The notes under the pieces were generated by a model. That model was not told the origin of the DNA. It did not search any database and was given only the letters and a program-made list of their open reading frames with translations. From Chelatococcus reniformis (GTDB lineage Bacteria > Pseudomonadota > Alphaproteobacteria > Rhizobiales > Beijerinckiaceae): a DNA stretch of 64,000 nt. The stretch spans positions 338,943-402,942 of the forward strand of contig NZ_BMGG01000008.1 in the NCBI RefSeq assembly GCF_014640075.1, read 5' to 3'. This document shows positions 36,695 through 46,435 of the stretch, in pieces. Position numbers and translations under genes: made by a program. Numbering within the stretch: the stretch's first letter is position 1; every line of letters begins with the position of its first letter.

Positions 36695-36796
36695 CCCAAC
36701 CAGAGCCACTTCACGCGGGTGTTTTCGTCGATCGTCGGCGTCAGCCCCGGCGTATGGCGGCGCGAACGGCATGCTGCCGCCGACCGCGAGACCTGA
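36695..36796 (+). pseudogene. C-terminal fragment of an AraC-family regulator
   Basis: One frame reads PNQSHFTRVFSSIVGVSPGV then WRRERHAAADRET and a TGA at 36794. It is nearly identical to the last helix-turn-helix of the intact AraC gene just downstream (FANQSHMTRVFSSIVGISPG). No upstream part in the same frame is regulator-like. It is the remnant of a duplicated or recombined gene, about 60 bp before the intact copy. Confidence 0.75.
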
Positions 36797-36853
36797 TCCG
36801 GCCGAGCCCTCCGGGAAAGCCGCGTCTGGACGGCGGCGCGCCGATGCCCGATA

Positions 36854-37867
36854 ATGAGCGGCGTTCGCGAGCCCGCGGTGGCGCCAGCCCAATCGATCTC
36901 CAGCCCACTCCATTTGATGAGACCGACGCAGACCATGGCTCAGGCGGGCGTCTATGGACCGAGGCTCGGGCGCGGCTTGAAGCTGAAGGCCGCGCCAGCC
37001 CTGATCACGCGGTCCCTGCACAGCGCCGAACTGGCGGTCACCGAGACCCGGAATGACGAGCCGGAGCCGGGTCTGTCCGGCTCCCTCCCTGCCGAGGATG
37101 CCTATCTCGTCAGCCTCAAGTTCCGCGACTACCCCGATTGCGAATGCTGGGAGCGCGGCCGCTTCGTCAACAAGGCGGACGTGCGCGCCGGCGCCACCTA
37201 TCTGTATGACCTGAAGCGCGATCCGCGCTATGTGATGGACAAGCCGTTCCACTCGATCTTCTTCTATCTGCCGCGCACCGCGCTCGACGGCATCGCCGAG
37301 CAATCCGGCGCGCCGCGCGTGGGCGAGCTCGCCTACGAGCCGGGCATCGGCCACGACGACGCGGTCGTCCGTCACCTCGGCGCCTCGCTGCTGGAGGGCT
37401 TGCAGCGGCCGGGCGAGGCCAACCAGCTCTTCATCGACCACATGATGCTGGCCTTCACCGCCCACATCGTGCAGGCCTATGGCGGGTTGCGGCCGCTCAC
37501 CTCGGCCCCGCGCGGCGGCCTCGCCCCGTGGCAGGCGAAGCGCGCCTGCGAGCGGCTGGAGGCCGACCTCGGCGGCAAGCTGTCGTTGCAGCGGATTGCG
37601 GCCGAGTTCGACCTCTCGGTCAGCCACTTTTCGCGCGCGTTCCGGAAGTCGACCGGCCTGCCTCCCCACCAGTGGCTGCTCCACCAGCGCGTGAAGGCCG
37701 CCAAGCAGCTGATGACGGTGCGCGAGCTCCCGCTGTCGGAGATCGCCATCGCGGCGGGGTTCGCCAATCAAAGCCACATGACGCGGGTGTTCTCCTCCAT
37801 CGTCGGCATCAGCCCCGGCGCGTGGCGCCGTGACACGCCGGGCGGCGCCCGGAACGAGGAGGCCTGA
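36854..37867 (+). CDS. AraC-family transcriptional regulator
   Basis: The product is up to 337 residues; in-frame ATGs at 36917 and 36935 are alternatives, none with a strong Shine-Dalgarno. The C-terminal HTH pair is clear: KLSLQRIAAEFDLSVSHFSR, then LPLSEIAIAAGFANQSHMTR and SIVGISPGAWRR. The N-terminal half resembles regulators of the AraC/XylS class that sense small organic molecules. A paralogous C-terminal fragment precedes it. It ends 14 bp from a convergent catalase-like gene. Confidence 0.87.
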   Translation: MSGVREPAVAPAQSISSPLHLMRPTQTMAQAGVYGPRLGRGLKLKAAPALITRSLHSAELAVTETRNDEPEPGLSGSLPAEDAYLVSLKFRDYPDCECWERGRFVNKADVRAGATYLYDLKRDPRYVMDKPFHSIFFYLPRTALDGIAEQSGAPRVGELAYEPGIGHDDAVVRHLGASLLEGLQRPGEANQLFIDHMMLAFTAHIVQAYGGLRPLTSAPRGGLAPWQAKRACERLEADLGGKLSLQRIAAEFDLSVSHFSRAFRKSTGLPPHQWLLHQRVKAAKQLMTVRELPLSEIAIAAGFANQSHMTRVFSSIVGISPGAWRRDTPGGARNEEA

Positions 37868-37881
37868 CCGGGAGCGGCTGC

Positions 37882-38811
37882 TCAGATCGGCTGGCTCCAT
37901 CCGATCGGGAGGCGTGCCGGGGACACGGCGCAGGCGCGGCGCGCCGCAAAGATCTCGTCCGCCGGCAGGCCGATGCCCTCCGCGAGCGTGGCCGGATCGA
38001 ACGGGAGGGCGCCGCGCGCGCACTCCACCTCCATGCCGGTGACGACGAGCGTGCCGAGCCGGATCGCCTCGCGGTCGTCCTCCTCCGGCCAGCGGGCGGT
38101 CACGTCCAGGATGGGGTCGCCCGGACGGCCGGGCAGCGCCATCACGCTGAAGCGCACGTCGCCCGCAGCGATGCGCCATGCAAGGTCGTCGAGCAGGACG
38201 GCGGCGGTCGTGGCACTCTCCTCCGCTCCCCTGCCGGCCTCGCCGCCGACCGGCACGATCTTGAACTTGATGAAGCGCGTCTCGCCCGTCGCGCTGGTGG
38301 CGGGAAAGGCATGAACGCCCCAGTAGACCGTGCCCGCATAGCTCGGCGGCGGGGGGGTGTCGGCGATGCAGTCGCTCTGATGCAGCGTCTCCGGATGGGC
38401 GGCGCAAAAGGCCCCGATGGCCTCCGGATCCGGCCTGCCCCCGGCGCGGGGACGGCGCGCCTCGATAAACCCCAGCATCTGCTCGAGCGTGCGGGCATAG
38501 TGCACCGGCGCGCTTTGGGCGACGATGTCGGACCGATGGGCATCGGCGCCGAGGCTGAAGCTGAAGCCGCGCAGCTTGCCGGCGGCCGCCCCGTTGGCGT
38601 CGCCGCCGCCGACCGAGAAGCGAGCCAGGATCCGCGACGGCCTGGTGAAGCTCCGTGATTTCGTGATGTCCCCGGCGTGATCCGAGGGGGCATAGGTGCC
38701 GCGAACGCATCGACCTCTGGCGAAGCTCGCGCCCGCCGTCGACGGATCACCGGCGACCGCCCGAAGGGCATCGACGATGGCTGCGGGCGTGGCGGCTCCG
38801 AACCGGGACAT
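37882..38811 (-). CDS. Degenerate catalase-related peroxidase-like protein
   Basis: This 309-residue protein follows the layout of small catalase-related (SrpA-like) haem peroxidases: RSFTRPSRILARFSVGGG, KLRGFSFSLG, and a C-terminal LPFDPATLAEGIGLPADEIF. In that family the distal haem His sits in an HAKG-like motif, but here the position reads SFARG. The proximal Tyr, usually in AYAVS, appears as CAVS. Both haem-critical residues therefore seem lost, so catalase activity is doubtful. This alignment is by eye. RIME-like copy 3 lies immediately upstream. Confidence 0.72.
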   Translation of the reverse strand: MSRFGAATPAAIVDALRAVAGDPSTAGASFARGRCVRGTYAPSDHAGDITKSRSFTRPSRILARFSVGGGDANGAAAGKLRGFSFSLGADAHRSDIVAQSAPVHYARTLEQMLGFIEARRPRAGGRPDPEAIGAFCAAHPETLHQSDCIADTPPPPSYAGTVYWGVHAFPATSATGETRFIKFKIVPVGGEAGRGAEESATTAAVLLDDLAWRIAAGDVRFSVMALPGRPGDPILDVTARWPEEDDREAIRLGTLVVTGMEVECARGALPFDPATLAEGIGLPADEIFAARRACAVSPARLPIGWSQPI

Positions 38812-38831
38812 GGCGAACCTTCGCGTGAACA

Positions 38832-38934
38832 CTAGAGCATTTCCGCGCTTCTTCGAATCGCCGAAATGCTCTATTTGTTTGTTTGTCGCGTTTTCTTCAC
38901 GCGAACCGGCGTCCACTTCGCTCGAAAACGCTCT
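38832..38934. repeat. RIME-like two-palindrome intergenic repeat, copy 3
   Basis: It has the same structure and orientation as the copy at 30541-30645, with intact outer arms (AGAGCATTT/AAATGCTCT and CGTTTTC/CGAAAACG). It starts 20 bp upstream of the catalase-like start codon and could lie in that gene's leader. Confidence 0.87.
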
Positions 38935-39397
38935 GGGCGCGCGTTCCGGCGCGCCCGCGGCCGGTGGGGCACCAGCCGCAAGCGCGCCCGATTCAAAATG
39001 TTGGAGCCTCTCCTGCGCTGCCGCCACGGGTAGGCGCCGGGCCCGCCGGCGTCTTTCCCAAAGCGGGCGCGGCTTGTCCGAACCTGCTCCAAACCACCGG
39101 CGAAGGCCGCCCCCGGGCCATCCGGGGCCCGTGTGGTGAGCCGGCAGACGCTGGCGCACCTGCCATTGTGGGACATCCCTTCACGTCAGGTGCCAAGCGG
39201 CCGTCGTGCTGACGGGCGCCAAGGCTTGGTGGGGCTCGCACGCACAGGGCGATCCGGGTGTCGCGCGAGTCGCCGGCCCGCCGTCCACCTAGACCTGTGG
39301 CCTAGGCGCATGAGCCCGTCGTACGGTGGTGCCGCCCCCCTGACCCGACGCAATGTGGCGCATCTCGTTCAAGACGAAGCGGAAAGGACGACGCGCC
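38935..39397. other. Intergenic region with a dispersed-repeat copy
   Basis: No gene was recognised. It contains the second copy (39045-39101) of the imperfect repeat also seen at 36547-36601, several GC-rich inverted stretches, and the promoter region of the following SDR gene. Confidence 0.45.
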
Positions 39398-40150
39398 ATG
39401 TCTGCGCTAAACGACAAGATCGTCATCGTCACCGGCGGAAGCTCCGGCATCGGTCGCGCCACGGCGCTGAGCTTCGCCGAGCGAGGCGCCAAGGTGCTGA
39501 TCACCGGACGCCGCGCCGCGCCGCTCGAGGCCGTGGCCGCGCTGCACCCCCATATCGTCGCCGTGGTTGCCGACGCCGCGGCGCCGGGCGATGCGGCGCG
39601 CACCGTCGCCAAGGCCATCACCTCGTGGGGCGGCCTGGATGTGCTGGTCAACAATGCCGGCGCGGGCGCCATCCTGCCCCTCGCCAGCGCGACGGCCGAG
39701 CAGATCACGGCGATCCTTGCAGTCAACGTGCTCGGCCCGAGCCTGCTCGCCGCGGAGGCGCTGCCCCATCTGGCCCGCACCAAGGGAACGATCGTCAACG
39801 TTTCGAGCACGTTCGGCCACCGGCCGGCGGCCGGGCTGTCCCACTACGCGGCCAGCAAGGCTGCACTCGAGCAGCTGACGCGCTGCTGGGCGCTGGAGCT
39901 GGCGCCGCAGGGCATCCGCGTCAATGCCGTTGCGCCGGGACCGACCGAGTCGGGGGCTCTGACCGGCATGATGGGCCTCTCGCTCCAGGATGCGGCCGCC
40001 GTCCAGGACCAGGAGCGTGAGCGCATACCGCTCAAGCGACGGGGAAACCCGGACGATGTGGCGCGGTGGATCGTCGAGCTCGCCGAACCGGCCTCCAATT
40101 GGGTGACCGGCCAGGTGATCGCCGTCGATGGCGGCCTCGGCCTCACCTAG
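39398..40150 (+). CDS. SDR-family oxidoreductase (3-oxoacyl reductase-like)
   Basis: The ATG at 39398 gives 250 residues; an upstream ATG at 39353 is less likely. It is a classical SDR with IVIVTGGSSGIGRATAL, NNAG, VNVSSTFG, the active pair YAASKA and a C-terminal VTGQVIAVDGGLG. NAD(P)-dependent oxidation or reduction of an unknown alcohol/ketone is expected. It is followed 36 bp later by the adenylate cyclase gene, possibly in one transcript. Confidence 0.9.
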   Translation: MSALNDKIVIVTGGSSGIGRATALSFAERGAKVLITGRRAAPLEAVAALHPHIVAVVADAAAPGDAARTVAKAITSWGGLDVLVNNAGAGAILPLASATAEQITAILAVNVLGPSLLAAEALPHLARTKGTIVNVSSTFGHRPAAGLSHYAASKAALEQLTRCWALELAPQGIRVNAVAPGPTESGALTGMMGLSLQDAAAVQDQERERIPLKRRGNPDDVARWIVELAEPASNWVTGQVIAVDGGLGLT

Positions 40151-40186
40151 CCGGCCGCACCGGCCCGCCTGCGGGAGCCCTTGTCG

Positions 40187-41941
40187 ATGAAGCGCCACCT
40201 CGCCGCCATCCTCGCTGCCGACGTGGTCGGCTACAGCCGGCTGATGGAGCAGGACGAGGCGGGCACGTTCGCCAGGCTGCGCGCGCTGCGCACGGAGCTC
40301 TTCGAGCCTCAGATCGCCAGGCATCACGGCCGCATCTTCAAGGTCATGGGCGACGGCCTGCTGGCCGAGTTCCTCAGCGTCGTCGACGCCGTCGCATGCG
40401 CGGTCGCGCTCCAGAGCGGCCTCGCCGCCCGCAACCTCGGCATCGACGACGGGCGGCGCATCGACGTGCGGGTCGGCATCAACCTCGACGACGTGATCGC
40501 CGAGGGCGACGACCGGCATGGCGAGGGCGTGAACATCGCGGCGCGCTTGCAGGAGCTCGCCGAGCCCGGCGGGATCGCCGTGTCGCGCACCGTCGCCGAG
40601 CACGTCGAGCGCAAGCTCCAGGTGAGGTTCGAGGGGCGCGGTAAGCACCAGCTCAAGAACATCGCGGAGCCGGTCTACGTCTACCGCATCCGCTCGCCCG
40701 CGCGTGCCGACACCGGATGCGGGCTGCCGCGAGAGGCTGCCTCGCTGCCCACGAGGCCGGCGGTGGCCGTCCTCGCCTTCGACAACATGAGCGGCGACCC
40801 GGCGCAACAATACTTCAGCGACGGCATCACCGAAGACATCATCACCGCCTTGTCCCGCGTGAAGTGGTTCCTGGTCATCGCCCGCAACTCGAGCTTCACC
40901 TACAGGGACCGATCGGTCGACGTGAAGCAGGTGGCGCGCGAGCTCGGGGTGCACTACGTGCTCGAGGGCAGCGTGCGCAAGGCGGGCGAGCGCGTGCGCA
41001 TCACCGGCCAGCTCATCCAGGCCGATACCGGCGCACACATCTGGGCCGACCGTTTCGACGGCGAACTTTCGGACGTCTTCGACCTCCAGGACCAGATCAC
41101 CGCGAGCGTCGTCGCCGCCATCGAGCCGTCCTTGCGGCGAGCCGAGATCGATCGGGCGCGCCGCAAGCCGACGGAGCGGCTCGACGCCCATGACTGGTAT
41201 CTGCGGGCGCTGCCGCCCTTCTACACCCTGACCCGCGAGGGCGTCGACGAAGCGATCGCGCTGCTCGACCGGGCCATCGGCATCGACCCGCACTTCGCGC
41301 TGGCCAAGGCGCTGGCGGCGCGCTGTCATGCCTGGCGCGACCCGCTGGGCTGGGCAACGGCGCCCGCCGAGCGGGCGACCGCCGTCCGGCTCGGCCGCGA
41401 GGCGCTCCGCGAGGGCGCCGACGATCCATCGGTGCTGTGGATGGTCGGCTTTGCCATGTGGCAGCTGCGCGTCGATTTCGACGGCGCCCTCGAGCTCTAC
41501 GACAGGTCGCTCGCGCTGAACCCCAATTGCCCGCAGGCGTTGACCCTGCGGGGCTGGGCGCTGGCAACCACGGGACGCCTGGACGAGGCGACCGCCGCAC
41601 TGTCGTCCGCGCTGCGTCTCAGCCCCTTCGACCCCGAGACGTTCTTTACGATGTCGGCCCTGGGCTGGACCTGTCTCATGGCTGAGCGCTTCGACGAAGC
41701 CCTCGAATGGACCTCCCGGGCCCTGCGAGCGCGGCCCACCTTCGCCCCAGCCCTGCGCTTCCATGCGGTTGCGCTGGCCGAAGTCGGCCGATTGAACGAA
41801 GCGCGCGACGCGGTCGCGCGCCTCCTTGTGCTGGAGCCCGGCCTGACCGCGTCGAGCCTCCGCCGCCGGGCGCCGGTGCCAGACGCGAGGCTGATGGGCA
41901 TCTACCTGGAGGGCCTGCGCCGGGCGGGGCTGCCGGATTGA
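40187..41941 (+). CDS. Class III adenylate/guanylate cyclase with TolB-like and TPR regions
   Basis: The ATG at 40187 (GGAG upstream) gives 584 residues. The cyclase domain is N-terminal, with metal Asp in LAADVVGYSRLM and in FKVMGDGLLAEF, and the transition-state Asn/Arg in GEGVNIAARLQ. Next comes a segment of the type found in TolB/CadC-like regulators (LAFDNMSGDPAQQYFSDGI, VLEGSVRKAGERVRITGQLI). TPR-type helices follow to the end (SLALNPNCPQALTLRGWALA). No transmembrane helix is obvious. The protein should make cAMP in response to a protein partner held by the repeats. This architecture is frequent in Rhizobiales. Confidence 0.9.
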   Translation: MKRHLAAILAADVVGYSRLMEQDEAGTFARLRALRTELFEPQIARHHGRIFKVMGDGLLAEFLSVVDAVACAVALQSGLAARNLGIDDGRRIDVRVGINLDDVIAEGDDRHGEGVNIAARLQELAEPGGIAVSRTVAEHVERKLQVRFEGRGKHQLKNIAEPVYVYRIRSPARADTGCGLPREAASLPTRPAVAVLAFDNMSGDPAQQYFSDGITEDIITALSRVKWFLVIARNSSFTYRDRSVDVKQVARELGVHYVLEGSVRKAGERVRITGQLIQADTGAHIWADRFDGELSDVFDLQDQITASVVAAIEPSLRRAEIDRARRKPTERLDAHDWYLRALPPFYTLTREGVDEAIALLDRAIGIDPHFALAKALAARCHAWRDPLGWATAPAERATAVRLGREALREGADDPSVLWMVGFAMWQLRVDFDGALELYDRSLALNPNCPQALTLRGWALATTGRLDEATAALSSALRLSPFDPETFFTMSALGWTCLMAERFDEALEWTSRALRARPTFAPALRFHAVALAEVGRLNEARDAVARLLVLEPGLTASSLRRRAPVPDARLMGIYLEGLRRAGLPD

Positions 41942-42030
41942 CGGCTTCGAAGCCGGGGCGGCGGACGGGCGGCGCCGCGCACGGCGATCATTGCCACCTC
42001 GGCAGGCCTCCTCCGTCGTGCCGCTCCGCC

Positions 42031-42732
42031 TCAGTCCTCGAAGCCGACGAACACCGCCGCCTCGTCCACCGACTTGCGGCGCGAGACGACCGCGTTGGCC
42101 GGGAAGCTGTCGTCGGGGTAGCCCATGGCAATGCAGATCATGATCACCTGATCGTCCGGGATACCCGCATGCTCGCGCACCACGGGCGACTGCATGATGC
42201 CCTGGCTGTTGATGACGCAGCCCAGGCCCCGGGCCCAGGCGGCATTGACCAGGGCATTGGCGACCGCGCCGCAATCGAAGGGGGCGACGTCGCTGCCGTG
42301 GATCGACCGGTCGTAGGTGACGACGATCGACACCGGTGCGTCGAACTGGCGGAAGCCGCGCAGCACCCAGTCCGTGCGCTTGTCCTTGTCGTGCCGCTCG
42401 ATGCCCATGGCAGCGAACAGCTGCTTGGCGATCTCGATCTGGCGCTCCCGGTGCGTGCCGCCATATTCGCCATGGGTGCGGAACTCGCGCGAATGCGGCA
42501 CGCCCGCCAGGTTGCGCTCGGTGTTGCCGACGCGGATGCGGTCGAGCGGCGCGCCGGTGAGCACATAGAAGTTCCAGGGCTGCGTGTTCAGCGACGACGG
42601 CGCGCGCATGGCTGTCTCGATCACCTCCCGGATCACCGCCTTGGGCACGGGATCGGGCTTGTAGCCGCGGATGCTGCGGCGGCCATGGACGACTTCATCG
42701 AAGGTCGGGGCGGAGCTGGCGGATGTGGTCAT
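42031..42732 (-). CDS. Nitroreductase-family FMN oxidoreductase
   Basis: This 233-residue protein has the nitroreductase signatures [14 protein letters not shown] at the N-terminus and [18 protein letters not shown], then [20 protein letters not shown] and [12 protein letters not shown]. It is a dimeric FMN enzyme using NAD(P)H, with substrates ranging from nitroaromatics to quinones. It overlaps the livF-like stop by four bases and is the last gene of the importer operon. It may act on the imported compound. Confidence 0.9.
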   Translation of the reverse strand: MTTSASSAPTFDEVVHGRRSIRGYKPDPVPKAVIREVIETAMRAPSSLNTQPWNFYVLTGAPLDRIRVGNTERNLAGVPHSREFRTHGEYGGTHRERQIEIAKQLFAAMGIERHDKDKRTDWVLRGFRQFDAPVSIVVTYDRSIHGSDVAPFDCGAVANALVNAAWARGLGCVINSQGIMQSPVVREHAGIPDDQVIMICIAMGYPDDSFPANAVVSRRKSVDEAAVFVGFED

Positions 42733-43568
42733 GGGCGCTTGTCCTCTCCAGGCCGCGGCGTCGCGGTCGGGCCGGCGCCAGGCGGTTCGGACGCTGTGTA
42801 GCTCATGCGCGGCGTGGGGTTAAGCGCATCCGGCGGGCCGTCCCGGTGCCGGCCGCCGATGCCGAGATAGCTGGCGGCGACGCGTGGATCGCGCGCCAGC
42901 TCGGCCGCCGGGCCCTCCAGCGCCACGCGGCCGAGTTCCAGCACGTAGGCGCGGTCGGCGACAGCGAGCGCGGCGCGGGCGTTCTGCTCGACCAGGAGGA
43001 TCGCGACGCCGCGTTCGCGCAGCTCGGCGACGATACGGAAGACGTCGCGCACGATCAGCGGCGCCAGGCCCAGGCTGGGCTCGTCGAGCATGAGCAGGCG
43101 CGGCCGGCCCATGAGCGCGCGGGCCAGCGCCAGCATCTGCCGCTCGCCGCCCGAGAGGGTGGCGGCCAGCTGGCTGCGCCGCTCGGCGAGGCGCGGGAAT
43201 AGGGCGAACATCTCGTCCTGCGAGGCCCTGCGCTCATCGGCGCCGTGGCGGAACGCGCCGAGCGCCAGGTTGTCGGCGACCGTCATGGAGCCGAACAGCG
43301 CCCGGTGCTCCGGCACCAGGCAAAGGCCGCGGCCGACACGCTCGCCGATGGCAAAGGGCGCGACGGCCTCGCCAGCGAAGCGGACGGCGCCGCGCGACGG
43401 CAGGATGCCCATGATCGCCGAGAGCAGCGTGGTCTTGCCGGCGCCGTTGCGGCCGATGACGGTGACGATCTCGCCCGCGCCGACGGCGATCGAGACGTCA
43501 CTCACCGCCTCGACCTGGCCGTAGGCGACCGAGAGCCCCCTGACCTCCAGGAGCAGTGGCGTGGTCAT
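42729..43568 (-). CDS. livF: ABC transporter ATP-binding protein, LivF type
   Basis: This 279-residue ATPase has Walker A GRNGAGKT (39-46), signature TLSGGERQ and Walker [14 protein letters not shown], followed by the LivF-typical [19 protein letters not shown]. The C-terminal ~35 residues extend beyond the usual LivF length. It starts inside the stop of the fused permease-ATPase gene (ATGA overlap) and energises import of amino acids or carboxylates with it. Confidence 0.92.
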   Translation of the reverse strand: MTTPLLLEVRGLSVAYGQVEAVSDVSIAVGAGEIVTVIGRNGAGKTTLLSAIMGILPSRGAVRFAGEAVAPFAIGERVGRGLCLVPEHRALFGSMTVADNLALGAFRHGADERRASQDEMFALFPRLAERRSQLAATLSGGERQMLALARALMGRPRLLMLDEPSLGLAPLIVRDVFRIVAELRERGVAILLVEQNARAALAVADRAYVLELGRVALEGPAAELARDPRVAASYLGIGGRHRDGPPDALNPTPRMSYTASEPPGAGPTATPRPGEDKRP

Positions 43569-45367
43569 GCGTCGGCTCCGAGGTAGGCCTCCAGCACGGC
43601 CGGATCGGCCTGCACGTCGGCGGGCCTGCCGTGGGCGATCTCGCGGCCGAAATCCATGACGAACACGCGGTCGGCGAGGCCCATGACGAAGTCCATGTCG
43701 TGCTCCACCAGGAGCACCGCCATGCCGTCGCAGCGCAGCCGGTCGATGAGGCCGGCGAGCTCCTGCTTCTCCTCGAAGCGCAGCCCGGCGGCGGGTTCGT
43801 CGAGCAGCAGCAGGCAGGGATCGGCCGCGACGGCGCGGGCGATCTCCAGCAGCCGCTGCTGGCCGAGCGGCAGGCTGCCGGCCCGGTCGTCGCAGCGGGC
43901 GGCGAGCCCCACCCGCGCCAGTTGCCGGCGCGCCTCGGCGAGCAGCTGCGCCTCCTCGCGGCGGTCGAGGCGAAGCATGGCGGCGACGAGGCCCTTGCGG
44001 CCCCTGAGGTGGGCGCCGATGGCCGCGTTCTCCAGCACCGTCAGCTCGGGCAGCAGGCGCACGTGCTGGAAGGTGCGTGCCAGGCCGTGCCGCGCCATCG
44101 CCCGCGGGCTCGAGCCGGCGGCGAGCTGGCCGCGGAAGACGATGGTGCCCGCCGTCGGCCGGTCGACGCCGGAGAGCTGGTTGAACAGGGTCGACTTGCC
44201 GGCCCCGTTCGGCCCGATCACCGCCAGCACCTCGCCGGCGCGCACGGAGAGGCTGACGTCGTCGTTGGCGAGGAGGCCGCCGAAGCGGCGTGTGATGCCA
44301 CGCGCGTCCAGGATCACCTCGCCCGGCCGGGGCTTGGCGCGCATCGGCAGGGGGGCTGCCGTATCGCCTGCCGCAGGCGATGGGGGGCGCGGCCGGCGCG
44401 CGCGGCGGGCGGCGCGGCGCACGGCGCTGGCGATGCCGTCGGGCATGTGCTGCATCAGCACGATGACGAGCAGGCCGAAGACGACGGCCTCGAAGTTGCC
44501 GGTGCGGCCCGCGAGATGCGGCAGCAGGTCTTGCAGCCATTCCTTGCTGAGGATGAACACGGCGGCGCCGACGACGGCACCCCAGATGGAGGCGGCACCG
44601 CCGATCAGCGCCATGAACAGGTATTCGATGCCGGCGCCGAGACTGAAGGGCGCCGGGCTGACGAAGCGCTGGGTGTAGGCGTAGAGCCAGCCGGCGATCG
44701 CCGCGAAGGCGGCCGCGATGAGGAACGCGGCCATCTTGGCGCGGACCACGTCGATGCCCATGGAGCGCGCCATGAGCTGGCCGCCCTTCAGCGCCCGGAT
44801 GGCGCGGCCCTGACGGGAATCGAGCAGGTTGGCGGTGACGAGCAGGGCCGCAAGCAGCACGGCCCAGATCAGCCATAGCAGCCGCCCGCCGCTGTCGAAG
44901 CGCACGCCGAACAGGCTGAGCACCGGGATGCCGGACAGGCCGGTGTAGCCGCCCAGGCTGTCCGCGGTGCCGAACAGGAAGGCGATGGCGAGCCCCCAGG
45001 CGATGGTGCCGAGCGGCAGGTAGTGGCCGGCGAGGCGAAAGGTGACGGCGCCGAGCACGACGGCGACGGCGAGGGCCAGCGCCAGCCCGAGCGCCAGGCC
45101 GCCCCAGGGCGAGCCGCCGAGCCAGGCGAGCGCCGGTGGCAGCTCGACCACCGTGGCGAGGTAGGCGGCGGCGTAGGCGCCGATGCCGACGAAGGCCGCC
45201 TGGCCGAAGCTGGTGAGGCCGGCGATGCCGGTGAGCAGCACGAGCCCCAAGGTGACCAGCGCGGCGATGCCGATGTTGTTGGCGAGCGTGACCTGGAAGG
45301 GCGTCAGCAGCAGCGGCGCCACGCCGACGGCGGCGATCGCCGCGGCGGCAAGGCTCAGCCGCCTCAC
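43565..45367 (-). CDS. Fused ABC permease-ATPase, LivM-LivG
   Basis: A GTG at 45367 overlaps the LivH-like stop by four bases and gives 600 residues. Residues 1-~315 are a LivM-type permease ([20 protein letters not shown], ...[11 protein letters not shown]). An Arg/Pro-rich linker runs from about 316 to 348. Residues ~349-600 are a LivG-type ATPase with Walker [10 protein letters not shown] (385-393), a non-canonical signature LPLGQQ, and Walker [12 protein letters not shown]. There is no stop or restart between the domains. Such fusions are known but uncommon in LIV-type importers. Confidence 0.93.
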   Translation of the reverse strand: MRRLSLAAAAIAAVGVAPLLLTPFQVTLANNIGIAALVTLGLVLLTGIAGLTSFGQAAFVGIGAYAAAYLATVVELPPALAWLGGSPWGGLALGLALALAVAVVLGAVTFRLAGHYLPLGTIAWGLAIAFLFGTADSLGGYTGLSGIPVLSLFGVRFDSGGRLLWLIWAVLLAALLVTANLLDSRQGRAIRALKGGQLMARSMGIDVVRAKMAAFLIAAAFAAIAGWLYAYTQRFVSPAPFSLGAGIEYLFMALIGGAASIWGAVVGAAVFILSKEWLQDLLPHLAGRTGNFEAVVFGLLVIVLMQHMPDGIASAVRRAARRARRPRPPSPAAGDTAAPLPMRAKPRPGEVILDARGITRRFGGLLANDDVSLSVRAGEVLAVIGPNGAGKSTLFNQLSGVDRPTAGTIVFRGQLAAGSSPRAMARHGLARTFQHVRLLPELTVLENAAIGAHLRGRKGLVAAMLRLDRREEAQLLAEARRQLARVGLAARCDDRAGSLPLGQQRLLEIARAVAADPCLLLLDEPAAGLRFEEKQELAGLIDRLRCDGMAVLLVEHDMDFVMGLADRVFVMDFGREIAHGRPADVQADPAVLEAYLGADA

Positions 45368-46401
45368 TCCTCGTCCTCCACGCCGGTGCGGGCAAGCGAG
45401 CGCCACAGCAGCACGGGGATGAGCAGGGTGAAGACGATGACCTCCTTGTAGGCCGAAGCCCAGAAGGTGGCGAAGGACTCCGCCTGGCCGACCACGAGCG
45501 CACCCAGCGCGGCGAGCGGATAGCTGGCGAGGCCGCCGATGAGAGCCCCGACGAAGCCCTTCAGGCTGATGATGAAGCCGGAGTCGAAATAGATGGTGAT
45601 GATCGGCGCGATGAGGACGCCGGACAGCGCCCCGATGAAGGCGGCGACGGCGAGGCTGACCCGGCCGGCGAGGTCGGGCGAGATGCCGACCAGTTCGGCG
45701 CCCAGCCGGTCGACGGCGGTGGCGCGCAACGCCTTGCCGTAGAGGTGGCGCTCGAAGCCGACGTAGAGCAGCCCGACCAGCAGCGCCGACACGGCGACGA
45801 CCCAGAGCGTCTGGCTCTGGATCAGCGCCGGGCCGACCGTGAACACCGCGTCGGAGAACGGCTCGGTGCGCGCGCCCTCCGGCCCGAAGATGAACAGCGC
45901 GATGCCGACGAGGGCGACATGGGCGGCAATCGAGATGACCAGCAGCACCAGCGCATGGGCCGCAGCCACCGGCTGGAAGCACACGCGGTAGAGGAGCGGG
46001 CCGAGCGGCACGATGAGCGCGATGGTGACCAGCGCCTGCACGGCGTGGCCCAGCGCTGCCAGCGGCAGCAGCATGGAGAGCGCGGTGGCCGCCGCCGCCC
46101 ACGCGCAGAGCCACAGCGTCGGCCGGCTCACCGCCGGCCGTCGGCGCGCCCGGACGCTCGCGATGAGGTCCATGGCGACGGCCGCCAGGCAGAGCGCCCC
46201 CAGCAGCCAGCCGAGGCGCACCGGCCGGCCTTCCTGCATGGCCGCCATGGTCAGCGCCGCGAAGGAGACGAACTCGCCCTGCGGGATCAGCAGGATGCGG
46301 GTGACGGAGAAGACCAGCAGGATGGCGAGGGCGAGCAGGGCATAGACGGCACCGCTGGTGATGCCGCTCTGCCCGAGCAGCATGGCCACTTGCAGGTTCA
46401 A
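45364..46401 (-). CDS. livH: ABC transporter permease, LivH type
   Basis: This 345-residue membrane protein has the LivH features [33 protein letters not shown] and [18 protein letters not shown]. The start is a TTG at 46401; an ATG at 46383 is equally possible. An insertion of several hydrophobic segments after residue ~65 makes it longer than typical LivH (about 300). It is an inner-membrane pore subunit pairing with the LivM half of the next gene. Confidence 0.9.
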   Translation of the reverse strand: MNLQVAMLLGQSGITSGAVYALLALAILLVFSVTRILLIPQGEFVSFAALTMAAMQEGRPVRLGWLLGALCLAAVAMDLIASVRARRRPAVSRPTLWLCAWAAAATALSMLLPLAALGHAVQALVTIALIVPLGPLLYRVCFQPVAAAHALVLLVISIAAHVALVGIALFIFGPEGARTEPFSDAVFTVGPALIQSQTLWVVAVSALLVGLLYVGFERHLYGKALRATAVDRLGAELVGISPDLAGRVSLAVAAFIGALSGVLIAPIITIYFDSGFIISLKGFVGALIGGLASYPLAALGALVVGQAESFATFWASAYKEVIVFTLLIPVLLWRSLARTGVEDEE

Positions 46402-46435
46402 GCGCGCGGCTCCGGCGGAGGCTCCGCGTTGCCGC

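Noticed and set aside
39407-42274. 955-codon minus-strand frame across the SDR and adenylate cyclase genes
   Set aside because: It spans two well-supported genes on the other strand and has no start context or motifs.
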